A stretch of 64,000 bases of DNA from assembly GCF_000021565.1 (NCBI RefSeq), contig NC_012440.1, forward strand, positions 1,380,210 through 1,444,209, written 5' to 3'. The position numbers were made by a program, and so were the translations under genes. The DNA is from Persephonella marina EX-H1 (GTDB lineage: Bacteria; Aquificota; Aquificia; Aquificales; Hydrogenothermaceae). A model generated the notes under the pieces. It saw only the letters and a program-made list of their open reading frames with translations. It did no database searches and was not told the origin of the DNA. Positions 50,832-59,039 of this stretch are shown here, one piece after another (position 1 is the stretch's first letter; the number at the start of each line of letters is the position of its first letter).

Positions 50832-50964
50832 AACTGAAAAACCTCCGGGAGAAACACAAACTGTGCTTTTATATACGGTTTAAATAATATCACAGTGTAA
50901 GTCGTACCTTCAAATTTTCTCTGATATAATCTTTTTAGGGATAATTTTCCAAAGAGGTAAAGAT

Positions 50965-52143
50965 ATGAAGATAGGTACACCTTTATCTTACAACAGTACA
51001 AAGATGCTTCTTTTAGGTAGCGGTGAGCTTGGGAAGGAGTTTGTGATTGAGGCACTCAGACTTGGTATTGAAGTTATAGCTGTTGACAGCTACCAGTTTG
51101 CGCCTGCACAACAGGTTGCCCAGAAATACTACGTTATAGACATGAAAAATCCTGACCAGATAAGAAATATAGTATACAGGGAAAAGCCTGATTTCATAGT
51201 TCCCGAGATAGAGGCTATAGATACAGATGTTCTGCTTGAGCTTGAGAAGGAAGGTTTTACGGTAGTTCCGTCAGCAAAAGCTGTGAAATACACTATGAAC
51301 AGAATAGGCATAAGAAGGCTTGCTGCTGAAGAGGTCGGACTTAAAACCTCAGCCTACAGGTTTGCCTCTGATATAGACACTTACAGAAAGGCTATACAGG
51401 AGATAGGCCTTCCGGCTGTTGTAAAGCCTGTTATGAGCTCTTCAGGTAAGGGACAGAGTATAGTGAGAGAAAAGGATCAGATAGATAAGGCGTGGTATTA
51501 CGCACAGGAAAATGCAAGGGGAAAAGGTGGAGAGGTAATAATAGAGGAGTTTATAGATTTTGATTTTGAGATAACACTGCTTACCGTCAGAACAAAAAAT
51601 CAGGGAACGCTCTTCTGTGAGCCTATAGGTCATATCCAGGTTGAAGGTGATTACCATGAGAGCTGGCAGCCCCAGCCTATGTCTGAGACAGCACTTGAGA
51701 GAGCTAAAGAGATAGCAACAAAGATAACGGATGCACTTGGAGGATATGGTATCTTTGGCTGTGAGCTTTTTGTTAAAGGAGATCAGGTATGGTTTAATGA
51801 GATCTCGCCCCGCCCACATGATACGGGAATGGTAACACTTGTTTCGCAGAATATGTCTGAGTTTGAGATACATCTGAGAGCTATACTTGGACTTCCAATA
51901 GATATAAAACTTTTATCCCCATCAGCTTCTTACTGTTTCCATGCGTCAGACTGGGGTGTTGCTCCCGTTTATGAGGGGGTAGAAAAAGCCCTGTCTATCC
52001 CTGACACAAAGATAAGAATATTTGGGAAACCTACAACAAGACCGAAAAGAAGAATGGGTGTGGCTCTAGCAACAGGAAGCAGTGTAGAAGAGGCAAGAAA
52101 AAAAGCTAAAGAGGCAGCACAGAATATAAAGGTGGTAATTTAG
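50965..52143 (+). CDS. purT: Formate-dependent GAR transformylase PurT
   Basis: A 392-residue ATP-grasp enzyme producing formyl-GAR from formate, ATP and GAR in purine synthesis. The N-terminal [21 protein letters not shown], the ATP-grasp core [30 protein letters not shown] and the ending [17 protein letters not shown] are diagnostic. PurH is encoded at 61274. Divergent from the dksA-like gene. Confidence 0.96.
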   Translation: MKIGTPLSYNSTKMLLLGSGELGKEFVIEALRLGIEVIAVDSYQFAPAQQVAQKYYVIDMKNPDQIRNIVYREKPDFIVPEIEAIDTDVLLELEKEGFTVVPSAKAVKYTMNRIGIRRLAAEEVGLKTSAYRFASDIDTYRKAIQEIGLPAVVKPVMSSSGKGQSIVREKDQIDKAWYYAQENARGKGGEVIIEEFIDFDFEITLLTVRTKNQGTLFCEPIGHIQVEGDYHESWQPQPMSETALERAKEIATKITDALGGYGIFGCELFVKGDQVWFNEISPRPHDTGMVTLVSQNMSEFEIHLRAILGLPIDIKLLSPSASYCFHASDWGVAPVYEGVEKALSIPDTKIRIFGKPTTRPKRRMGVALATGSSVEEARKKAKEAAQNIKVVI

Positions 52144-52151
52144 GTGATTTT

Positions 52152-52619
52152 ATGGAGCTTGGAAAATACAAACATGACCTGAACTCTTTTATTTTTAAAA
52201 TGGAGGCATCAGCACAGTTATTACAGGATCCTGAAGGTCTTTCACATGATGAGATAAAACTGATATCTGACATAATCCTGAATAACACAAAGTTGATAAA
52301 ACTTTTCTTTGACTGTTTCACATTACTTGAGAGACTGGAAAAGGGAGATTATATACCAAAAAAGAAAAAGGTAACCATTGAGGATATTACCGTGAACGGT
52401 GATCCAAAAATAGTTGAGCTTGTTATGAGTATAATCAAAATCCTGAATAAAAATCCTGCCCTTATTGTTGAGCCGATAAAAAACAAGGTTATCTTCCAGG
52501 GAAAGTTCGTACCTGAAAACCAGATAGAACAGTTCTTTATTGATTTTTTAAAAAAAGCTCCTTTATTTAATAAATTACAGGTGGATATTACAGAGGATGA
52601 GATAGTTCTGACATGGTAA
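52152..52619 (+). CDS. DHp-like small protein, possible histidine phosphotransferase
   Basis: A 155-residue protein. The first 60 residues (KYKHDLNSFIFKMEASAQLLQD then an amphipathic helix ending LIKLFFDCFTLLERL) resemble the DHp helical hairpin of histidine kinases, with His8 at the phosphorylation-site position. The rest (GDPKIVELVMSIIKILNKNPAL ... VDITEDEIVLTW) looks like a shrunken kinase catalytic fold without G boxes, as in the Spo0B/ChpT phosphotransferase type. It overlaps the NtrC-like regulator gene by 7 nt, so the two are translationally coupled. The assignment is from pattern only; no family name is certain. Confidence 0.6.
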   Translation: MELGKYKHDLNSFIFKMEASAQLLQDPEGLSHDEIKLISDIILNNTKLIKLFFDCFTLLERLEKGDYIPKKKKVTIEDITVNGDPKIVELVMSIIKILNKNPALIVEPIKNKVIFQGKFVPENQIEQFFIDFLKKAPLFNKLQVDITEDEIVLTW

Positions 52620-53941
52620 AGAGGATACTTATAGTTGATGATGATAGAGATATCCTTAACCTGATGAAATTAAAACTGAAAAATTACGGGTACACCATAT
52701 TCACCGAGTCATCACCTGTTGAAGCTTTAAACAGAATCAAAGATGAACATTTTGATCTTATCCTTGTTGATCAGCTTATGCCTGAACTTTCCGGACTTGA
52801 GTTTATAGACAGACTGAAAGAGAGGGATATAAAAACCCCTGTGATCCTTATGACAGCCTATGGGAGTCTTGAAGATGCTGTTCTCGCAATGAAAAAGGGA
52901 GCATTTCACTATATTACGAAACCTATAAATTTTGAAGAGCTAAAGATAATAATAGATCAGGCTTTAGAGGTATCAGACCTAAAAAAAGAGCTGAACGAAC
53001 TTAAATCACTTCTTTCCACAGACATCATTGCAGAAAGCCCCCAGATGAAACAGGTACTTGAGACGGCGAAAAAGATAGCTCCATTTGATACAACAGTTCT
53101 AATAACAGGTGAAAGCGGAACAGGAAAGGAGATGATAGCAAACTTTATCCACAAAAACAGCCTGAGAAAAGAAAGACCTTTCATAGCCATAAACTGTGGA
53201 GCTATACCTTCTGAACTACTTGAGAGCGAGCTTTTCGGTTATAAAAAAGGAGCTTTCACAGGGGCAAATACTGACAAAAAAGGTCTTATTGAGGAGGCTG
53301 AAGGTGGTACATTATTCTTAGATGAGATAGGAGAGCTTCCACTTGATCTTCAGGTAAAACTCTTAAGAGTTCTGCAGGAAAATGAGATAAAGCCCATCGG
53401 TAGCAACAGACCTAAAAAGATAGATGTAAGATTTATAGCAGCAACAAACAGAGATCTCAAAAAGATGGTTGAGGAAGGAAAATTCAGGGAAGATCTGTAC
53501 TACAGGATAAATGTTATCCCTATACATATACCCCCTCTCAGGGAGAGAAAAGAGGATATAATCCCCCTTGCACAGTACTTTATAAATAAGTTCTGCTCCA
53601 GATACGGTATTCCTAAAAAAAGGCTTTCTGAAAAGGCGAGGGAGAAGCTCTTAAATTACGATTACAAGGGGAATGTGAGAGAGCTTGAGAACATTATAGA
53701 AAGAGCTGTTTTAACAACAGAAGGTGAGGAGATAACGGACATTCCAGTAACTGTATCAAAAAGATACATATTGTCGCAGGAGCTTAAACCTTTTAAGGAA
53801 GCTAAAAAGGAGTTTGAGGAGAGTTATCTTAAAAATCTCCTTGAGAAAACCGACTTCAATATATCAAAAGCTTCAAAGATAGCAGGTATTACAAGAGCCC
53901 AGATATACAGGATGATTAAAAGGTATGGAATAGAGGGTTAG
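52613..53941 (+). CDS. NtrC-family sigma-54-dependent response regulator
   Basis: A 442-residue protein: a receiver domain (1-120) with phospho-acceptor D53 (LVDQLMP) and the D10/D11 pocket; an AAA+ domain (about 138-370) with Walker A GESGTGKE (166-173), the sigma-54 contact loop GAFTGA (213-218), Walker B GGTLFLDEIG (231-240) and R-finger region; and a C-terminal Fis-type helix-turn-helix (NISKASKIAGITRAQIYRMIKRYG). It activates sigma-54 RNA polymerase by ATP hydrolysis. A strong dyad starts at its stop codon and a sigma-54 promoter lies 116 nt after it. Confidence 0.95.
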   Translation: MVKRILIVDDDRDILNLMKLKLKNYGYTIFTESSPVEALNRIKDEHFDLILVDQLMPELSGLEFIDRLKERDIKTPVILMTAYGSLEDAVLAMKKGAFHYITKPINFEELKIIIDQALEVSDLKKELNELKSLLSTDIIAESPQMKQVLETAKKIAPFDTTVLITGESGTGKEMIANFIHKNSLRKERPFIAINCGAIPSELLESELFGYKKGAFTGANTDKKGLIEEAEGGTLFLDEIGELPLDLQVKLLRVLQENEIKPIGSNRPKKIDVRFIAATNRDLKKMVEEGKFREDLYYRINVIPIHIPPLRERKEDIIPLAQYFINKFCSRYGIPKKRLSEKAREKLLNYDYKGNVRELENIIERAVLTTEGEEITDIPVTVSKRYILSQELKPFKEAKKEFEESYLKNLLEKTDFNISKASKIAGITRAQIYRMIKRYGIEG

Positions 53942-53972
53942 TGTATCTAATTGATACACACCTGTATCAATT
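53941..53972. promoter_or_regulatory. Upstream activator site candidate for the NtrC-type regulator
   Basis: AATTGATACA (53949-53958) and TGTATCAATT (53963-53972) form 10-bp perfect arms around CACC. A second dyad, GTGTATC (53941-53947) with GATACAC (53953-53959), overlaps it, making three GTATC-type half-sites. There is no T run, so it is not a terminator. The centre is about 120 nt before the predicted sigma-54 transcription start, a usual enhancer distance. Confidence 0.7.
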
Positions 53973-54056
53973 CAGCACAAAAAAACCGGCTTCTTCAGTT
54001 GTGAAAATCCCAGGTCTAATCTATAAATTATTGAAAAATAAGGTAATTTTAATTTT

Positions 54057-54072
54057 TGGCACACTGTTTGCT
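54057..54072 (+). promoter_or_regulatory. Sigma-54 promoter (-24/-12) of the lipoprotein genes
   Basis: TGGCAC (54057-54062), five bases ACTGT, then TTGCT (54068-54072) match the consensus TGGCAC-N5-TTGCW at all defined positions. The predicted start is near 54083, just ahead of the GAAGGAGGAAGAG ribosome-binding site of 54098. Confidence 0.85.
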
Positions 54073-54097
54073 TATATATTAACCGAAGGAGGAAGAG

Positions 54098-54793
54098 ATG
54101 GGTAAAAAGTTTTTATCAAAAGGACTGCTTTTAAGTTCGGTTCTACTTTTTGCTTGTGGTGGAGGAGAGAGTAACGATCCTTACATAAACCCGTATGCGT
54201 CTACTGTGAATGGAGAGATAACGCAGCAGAATCTGACAGCAGCCGGTTATCAGGTGGACGGTAAGGATCTTCAGTATGTTTCGGCTTTCTCAATGGAAAA
54301 TGGGAAACTTGTTTATACATCTTCAGTTATAAACCCGGATGGAACTTTTAAGCTAAATCTGAAAAAGGATCTGAAGTACAGTTTTGTAATATTTGACAGC
54401 AATTATAACCCTGTACTTTATGTGAAGCAGAGCACAAAGAACGTTCTTATTATCAGGGGAGATACCTACGTAAAGATCATAATAAAGCTCAATCCAGATG
54501 GAACGATCACAGTTGTAAATCTTGAACATGATCAGAACACAGTTTTTGACTGGGACGATGCTTTTGATGATACAGATGGGGATGAGATCCCAGATTTTGC
54601 TGAGGATGATAACGATGGTGATGGAAATCCTGATTACGACAGGGATGGTGACGGCATTTTTGACGGCATAGAGGACAAAAATAACAACAGCTATATAGAC
54701 GGCTCTGAGGATACAGATAACGATATGTTACCTGATCCTATTGATGATGATGATGACAATGATGGTATACCTGATGATCAGGATGATGACTGA
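54098..54793 (+). CDS. Acidic calcium-repeat lipoprotein A
   Basis: A 231-residue protein with a lipobox (VLLFAC, lipidated Cys20 then GGGES), a beta-rich domain (about 30-148) shared with the next protein (LQYVSAFSMENGKLVYTS..., DLKYSFVIFDSNYNPVLYV), and an Asp-rich C-terminus (about 152-231) of thrombospondin type-3-like DxDGDxxxD repeats (DTDGDEIPDF, DRDGDGIFDGIEDKNNN, DNDGIPDDQDDD). Such repeats bind Ca2+ and are common in surface proteins. It is driven by the sigma-54 promoter and lies next to lipoprotein B. An adhesion or surface-matrix role is inferred. Confidence 0.82.
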   Translation: MGKKFLSKGLLLSSVLLFACGGGESNDPYINPYASTVNGEITQQNLTAAGYQVDGKDLQYVSAFSMENGKLVYTSSVINPDGTFKLNLKKDLKYSFVIFDSNYNPVLYVKQSTKNVLIIRGDTYVKIIIKLNPDGTITVVNLEHDQNTVFDWDDAFDDTDGDEIPDFAEDDNDGDGNPDYDRDGDGIFDGIEDKNNNSYIDGSEDTDNDMLPDPIDDDDDNDGIPDDQDDD

Positions 54794-54825
54794 ATTAAAT
54801 AAATATCTTACAAGGAGGATTAGTC

Positions 54826-56145
54826 ATGAGAAAAGAATTTAAGAAAAAAGCTATATTAGGCGGTAGCCTTTCCCTCTCTGCTCTGCTCTTTGCCTGTGGA
54901 GGAGCTGGAGATGTTGCATCTGATTCGCCTTACGCTACAGTTACAGGAACTGTAACATCAGCTTCCTCTACAGGCAGTCTTTCTACAACTGGTATTGACA
55001 TAGGGAATGTAAATCTCTCGTTCATAGCAGCTGTTGCTATTGATAACGGAAAGCTCGTTTATACGGCAGATGATATTGATAACAACGGTAACTTCAATCT
55101 TAAACTGAAAGAAGGTCTTGATTACGCGTTTATACTATTTGATATCAGCAAGAAACCAAAGCTTATAGTGAAAGACAGTAACGGAAATGCTATCAAGATC
55201 AATGGAGATGGATCTGTTAATATCTCATTAAGCGACAGTGATGGGGATGGGATTCCGGATACAGCATCTGTCAATATAACAGGTTCAGTGAGCCTGACAA
55301 AAGATTCACAGCTTGATGATAACGATAATGACCATTACCCAGACGGTATTGAAAATATAAATGCAGGTGGATCTGTGAATCCAGACTATGATGAGGATGG
55401 TGACGGCATTTTTGACGGTATAGAGGATAAGGATGGTGATGGCTATATAGATGGACATGAAGACTCAAACAGCAACGGTATACCGGATGTTTATGAGGAT
55501 GATGACAAAGACGGTCTTCCAAACTACCTTGATGACAGCGATGGTGACGGATATCCAGATCATATTGATGAAGATGACAGTGATGGTTATAAGTACGAGA
55601 TGAAAGGAACTGTTTCAAACATAGACACAACAACAGGAACATTCGTATTCACATATAACGGTACAGATTACAACGTTTCTGTAACAGATACTACTGTCTG
55701 TGAGATAAACGATACTTACTATAAGGGAGCTGACTGTTTATCACATCTTACTGATGGAGCTTATATAGAGCTTAAAACTAATGATGATATATCAACAGCA
55801 ACAGATATCTCAGCAGTCAAGTTTGAGATGGAGGATGAAGGATACGAAGATCACTCATCTGACAGCTACCGTTTTGAGATATATGGAAAAACAAAGAATA
55901 TAGATCTTACAAACGGAACTTTTGTTTTTGACTGGAACGGAACAGAGATTACGGTCTCTGTAGACACAAATATAAAGTGTGAGATAAATGATGTCTACTA
56001 CTATGGAACAGACTGTCTCAATAATTTAGCTGACAACCTTTGTATTGAGCTCAAAACATCTGACGATGTGTATAACTATGATGGATCAGCACCAATAACG
56101 GCTGTTGAGTTTGAAACATCTGACGACTGCGGGACTTCCTATTAA
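54826..56145 (+). CDS. Acidic calcium-repeat lipoprotein B with two DUF5666-like domains
   Basis: A 439-residue protein with a lipobox (ALLFAC, Cys24), an N-terminal beta domain like lipoprotein A (VNLSFIAAVAIDNGKLVYTADD), a stretch of type-3 calcium repeats (about 140-260, SDGDGIPD, DEDGDGIFDGIEDKDGDGYIDGHED), and two tandem C-terminal beta domains (about 262-345 and 350-435; MKGTVSNIDTTTGTFVFTYNG and IYGKTKNIDLTNGTFVFDWNG, each with CEIN...DCL). The latter resemble DUF5666-type OB-like domains; each holds one Cys pair that could be a disulfide. The SD is AAGGAGG. It shares the sigma-54 unit with A. Confidence 0.82.
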   Translation: MRKEFKKKAILGGSLSLSALLFACGGAGDVASDSPYATVTGTVTSASSTGSLSTTGIDIGNVNLSFIAAVAIDNGKLVYTADDIDNNGNFNLKLKEGLDYAFILFDISKKPKLIVKDSNGNAIKINGDGSVNISLSDSDGDGIPDTASVNITGSVSLTKDSQLDDNDNDHYPDGIENINAGGSVNPDYDEDGDGIFDGIEDKDGDGYIDGHEDSNSNGIPDVYEDDDKDGLPNYLDDSDGDGYPDHIDEDDSDGYKYEMKGTVSNIDTTTGTFVFTYNGTDYNVSVTDTTVCEINDTYYKGADCLSHLTDGAYIELKTNDDISTATDISAVKFEMEDEGYEDHSSDSYRFEIYGKTKNIDLTNGTFVFDWNGTEITVSVDTNIKCEINDVYYYGTDCLNNLADNLCIELKTSDDVYNYDGSAPITAVEFETSDDCGTSY

Positions 56146-56150
56146 TTTCT

Positions 56151-56173
56151 GAGGGGGAATATCCCCCTCTTTT
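56151..56173 (+). terminator. Terminator of the lipoprotein operon
   Basis: An 8-bp perfect stem (GAGGGGGA at 56151-56158 with TCCCCCTC at 56162-56169) has a 3-nt loop and is followed by TTTT. It starts 5 nt after the stop codon. Confidence 0.85.
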
Positions 56174-56202
56174 ATGTCCAAAAAAGAAAGAGGAAGAAGG
56201 TC

Positions 56203-57267
56203 ATGATAGAGGAGAGAAAGGCTACCATTCTCATAGTTGATGATGATCCTCAAAACAGAATGTTACTCAGATTTTTCTGTAAAAAATGGGGCTTTGATGT
56301 TGTTGAGTGTAAGAATGGAGCTGAGGCTGTAAAGGAAGCTAATGAAAAGGATATAGACATAATATTGATGGATCTGATGATGCCGAAACTTGATGGATTT
56401 TCAGCTTTAGAAGTGCTTAAGAACAACGAGAAAACAAAATATATACCTGTGATAATACTCACAGCTGCAGAGGATACAGAGTCAAGAATAAAAGGTATAG
56501 AGCTTGGAGCAGATGACTTTTTTACAAAACCTATAAACATACATGAGTTAAAGCTCAGGTTAAAAAATAGTTTAAAACTAAAGTACTACAATGATACACT
56601 CAAGAATTACAACCTATACCTTGAAAATGAGCTCAAAAAAAAGATATCTGAGGTAAAGAGAGCCTACATAGACTCGCTTTACAGACTTACAAAGATAGCA
56701 GAATACAAAGACAGGGAGACAGGAGATCATCTTAAAAGAATAGGATACTTTTCCAAGGAGGTTGCTGTAAGGCTTGGCCTTGGATCCGAGTTTTCAGAAA
56801 ATATATACCATGCCTCACAGATGCATGATATAGGTAAGGTCGGTATTCCTGAAAAGATACTCCAGAAAAACGGCAGTCTTACACAGGAAGAGTTTGAGAT
56901 AATGAAAAAACATACAATAATAGGTGCTGATATACTTAAGGGATCACATATATCGGTCTTACAGATGGCGGAGAAGATAGCAAAATACCACCACGAAAAA
57001 TGGAATGGTGAAGGATATCCCTTCAGGCTGAAAGGAGAGAGTATCCCTCTCTCAGCAAGGATTGTTGCTCTGGCTGATATATATGATGCTTTAAGATCTG
57101 AAAGGATATACAAACCCCCGCTCACTCATCAGCAGGCAACTGAGGTTATACTTAATGGGGACAACAGAACAAAACCGGAACATTTTGATCCGGAGGTTTT
57201 AAATATATTCAGGAAGTACCACAGAACTTTTGAAGAGATATATGAAACTGTTAGAGCGGTATCATGA
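56203..57267 (+). CDS. Response regulator with HD-GYP domain (c-di-GMP phosphodiesterase)
   Basis: A 354-residue protein: a receiver domain (about 7-125) with phospho-acceptor D57 (LMDLMMP), a linking coiled coil (about 130-160) and an HD-GYP domain (about 165-345) with DHLKRIGYFS, HASQMHDIGKVGIPE, KYHHEKWNGEGYP and LADIYDAL. It should hydrolyse cyclic di-GMP when phosphorylated, controlling surface attachment or motility. It is the first gene of a five-gene signalling operon and overlaps the barrel gene by 4 nt. The histidine kinase at 59036 is the likely partner. Confidence 0.93.
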   Translation: MIEERKATILIVDDDPQNRMLLRFFCKKWGFDVVECKNGAEAVKEANEKDIDIILMDLMMPKLDGFSALEVLKNNEKTKYIPVIILTAAEDTESRIKGIELGADDFFTKPINIHELKLRLKNSLKLKYYNDTLKNYNLYLENELKKKISEVKRAYIDSLYRLTKIAEYKDRETGDHLKRIGYFSKEVAVRLGLGSEFSENIYHASQMHDIGKVGIPEKILQKNGSLTQEEFEIMKKHTIIGADILKGSHISVLQMAEKIAKYHHEKWNGEGYPFRLKGESIPLSARIVALADIYDALRSERIYKPPLTHQQATEVILNGDNRTKPEHFDPEVLNIFRKYHRTFEEIYETVRAVS

Positions 57268-58265
57268 GAAAGATACTTTTATTTTTTATCTTACTGATAG
57301 GTTTTACTTATGCATCAGACGTGACTTACAGATTTGGAAGGGGTCTGTCTGTTGATAACAGGTTTTATCTCGGCGGGTATACCTCTTTTCAGTACGAACA
57401 CAGGGAAAATGGATACTATGAGTACAAGATAGACGATATAGCTGTTCTTGGATTTTACAGACAGGGCAAACTCAAGATATTTGGAGAGCTTGAGGCAAAG
57501 AACTGGTATGTGAAGAGAAAAGGAAGTGAGAGTGAGTTTAATCTGAAACTTCACACTGAAAGATTTTACCTTGAGTATGCATTTAATGAGTCTTTCAAAA
57601 CCAGAATAGGAAGGTTCATAACACCACTCGGGATATGGAACCAGGTTCATATAAATGCATTAAAATGGACAACATCCGATCCAGTAACGGCTGAATGGTT
57701 TTACCCGAGGTTCTCAACAGGTCTGGACATATACGGTTTTCTTCCTGTTATAGACGATACAACCGAGTATCACTTCTTTATCCAGAAAACAAAAAATATT
57801 GATGATGCTTACAACAACGTAAGGACAAACGATTTTATAGGATTCCAGTTTAAAAAGTTCTTTGGTATAAACAGGTATTTTGGTATAAATGGTGGTAGAT
57901 ATTATGATACTCAGTTTAAGGAGACATCTATCTTCCTGGGGATCTTCGGATATCTGAATATAAAAAGATTTTACCTGATGGGAGAAGGTTATATAGCCCA
58001 CGAAAATGAGGAACACCATGCGGACTACAGCGGAAGGATAGATAAAGAGTCATACTATATCCAGACTGTTTACAGAGTTTTCTCAAAAAACTATCTCGTT
58101 GTCAGGAATGAGTACTTTAAGGATAGATCAGACAAAGGATATCTGAACGTATGGACTTTTGGCTGGAATTATAAACCTCTTTTTAATATATCAATAAAAG
58201 GAGAGTACCAGTTTTTTGAAAAAAGGGATAATAGATTTTTAGCATCTTTTGCTGTGCTTTTTTAA
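57264..58265 (+). CDS. Outer-membrane beta-barrel (porin-like) protein
   Basis: A 333-residue protein: signal peptide (1-17), then about 14-16 alternating amphipathic strands with many Tyr/Phe (FYLGGYTSFQYEHRENGYYEYKID, GKLKIFGELEAKNWYV, ESYYIQTVYRVFSKNYLVVRNEYF), ending in ...RFLASFAVLF with the terminal Phe of outer-membrane barrels. The segment FKTRIGRFITPLGIWNQVHINA is typical of phosphate-selective-porin-like and other two-component-linked barrels. Its place between an HD-GYP regulator and a PstS-like protein suggests uptake of an anion sensed by the system, but the substrate is unknown. Confidence 0.82.
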   Translation: MRKILLFFILLIGFTYASDVTYRFGRGLSVDNRFYLGGYTSFQYEHRENGYYEYKIDDIAVLGFYRQGKLKIFGELEAKNWYVKRKGSESEFNLKLHTERFYLEYAFNESFKTRIGRFITPLGIWNQVHINALKWTTSDPVTAEWFYPRFSTGLDIYGFLPVIDDTTEYHFFIQKTKNIDDAYNNVRTNDFIGFQFKKFFGINRYFGINGGRYYDTQFKETSIFLGIFGYLNIKRFYLMGEGYIAHENEEHHADYSGRIDKESYYIQTVYRVFSKNYLVVRNEYFKDRSDKGYLNVWTFGWNYKPLFNISIKGEYQFFEKRDNRFLASFAVLF

Positions 58266-58272
58266 GGATTAG

Positions 58273-58698
58273 ATGAAAAAAAGCTTTTTGGGAGTGATCT
58301 TATCTATATGTTTGTTTTTTTATGCCTCTTTTTCCGGGGATATTGCTGTTATAACAGGTAAAAATACTCGTATAGACAGAGTATCAAAGGAAGATCTCAA
58401 AAAAATATACCTGAAGATAAAGATATTCCTGAAAGGTCAGAAGGTTGTACCTGTAAATCTCCCACCGAATTCCAGTCTAAGGCAGATATTTCAGGAAAAG
58501 ATTCTTGAGATGGATGATGAACAGCTTAACTTATACTGGAATGAGATGTACTTCCACGGTATAGAGCCCCCTCTTGTTCTTTCTTCGGAAAAAGCTGTGA
58601 TAAGGTTTGTAAAGAAAGTGAAAGGGGCTATAGGATACGTAAGATTAGAAAATGTTGATAAAGGACTTAAAATAATTTACATAATCAGGGAAAGATGA
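58273..58698 (+). CDS. PstS-like periplasmic phosphate-binding-type protein
   Basis: A 141-residue protein with a signal peptide (1-21) and a short form of the PBP-like fold seen in PstS-related proteins (GDIAVITGKNTRIDRVSKEDLKKIYLKIKIFLKGQKVVPVNLPPNSSLRQIFQEKIL ... KAVIRFVKKVKGAIGYV). It is half the size of true PstS. No ABC transporter subunits are nearby, so it may present ligand to the sensor kinase. It overlaps the receiver gene by 4 nt. Confidence 0.8.
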   Translation: MKKSFLGVILSICLFFYASFSGDIAVITGKNTRIDRVSKEDLKKIYLKIKIFLKGQKVVPVNLPPNSSLRQIFQEKILEMDDEQLNLYWNEMYFHGIEPPLVLSSEKAVIRFVKKVKGAIGYVRLENVDKGLKIIYIIRER

Positions 58699-59039
58699 AG
58701 AAGATACTGATAATTGATGATAATCATCAAAATAGGCTTCTTATAAAGATGATCTTACAGAAAAAAGGGTACACAGTTATTGAGGCAGAGAGTGGAGAAA
58801 AGGGTCTTGCACTTGCCTTTGAGCAAAATCCTGACCTTATCATACTTGATATGATGATGCCTGAGGTTGACGGCTGGGAAGTTATGGAAAGATTGAAAGA
58901 AAACAGTAAAACGGAAAATATACCGATCATAATATTCTCAGCACTTGATGATCTGGAATCCATTGAAGCTGATGGATTTATACCAAAGCCTGTTGATGTT
59001 AACAGGCTTATACAGACGGTCTCGGAAGTGATAGGATGA
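58695..59039 (+). CDS. Single-domain response regulator (CheY-like)
   Basis: A 114-residue receiver domain only: KILIIDDNHQNRLLIKMIL, phospho-acceptor D52 (IILDMMMPEVDG), conserved Ser/Thr (IFSALDD) and Lys (FIPKPVD). It closely resembles the receiver part of the HD-GYP protein (DDDPQNRMLL). It overlaps the histidine kinase start by 4 nt. It may act as a phosphate sink or relay within the operon. Confidence 0.94.
   Translation: MKKILIIDDNHQNRLLIKMILQKKGYTVIEAESGEKGLALAFEQNPDLIILDMMMPEVDGWEVMERLKENSKTENIPIIIFSALDDLESIEADGFIPKPVDVNRLIQTVSEVIG

Noticed and set aside
53941-53972. Overlapping hairpins after the NtrC-type gene as a transcription terminator or attenuator
   Set aside because: No T run follows either stem; position relative to the sigma-54 promoter fits an enhancer site better.
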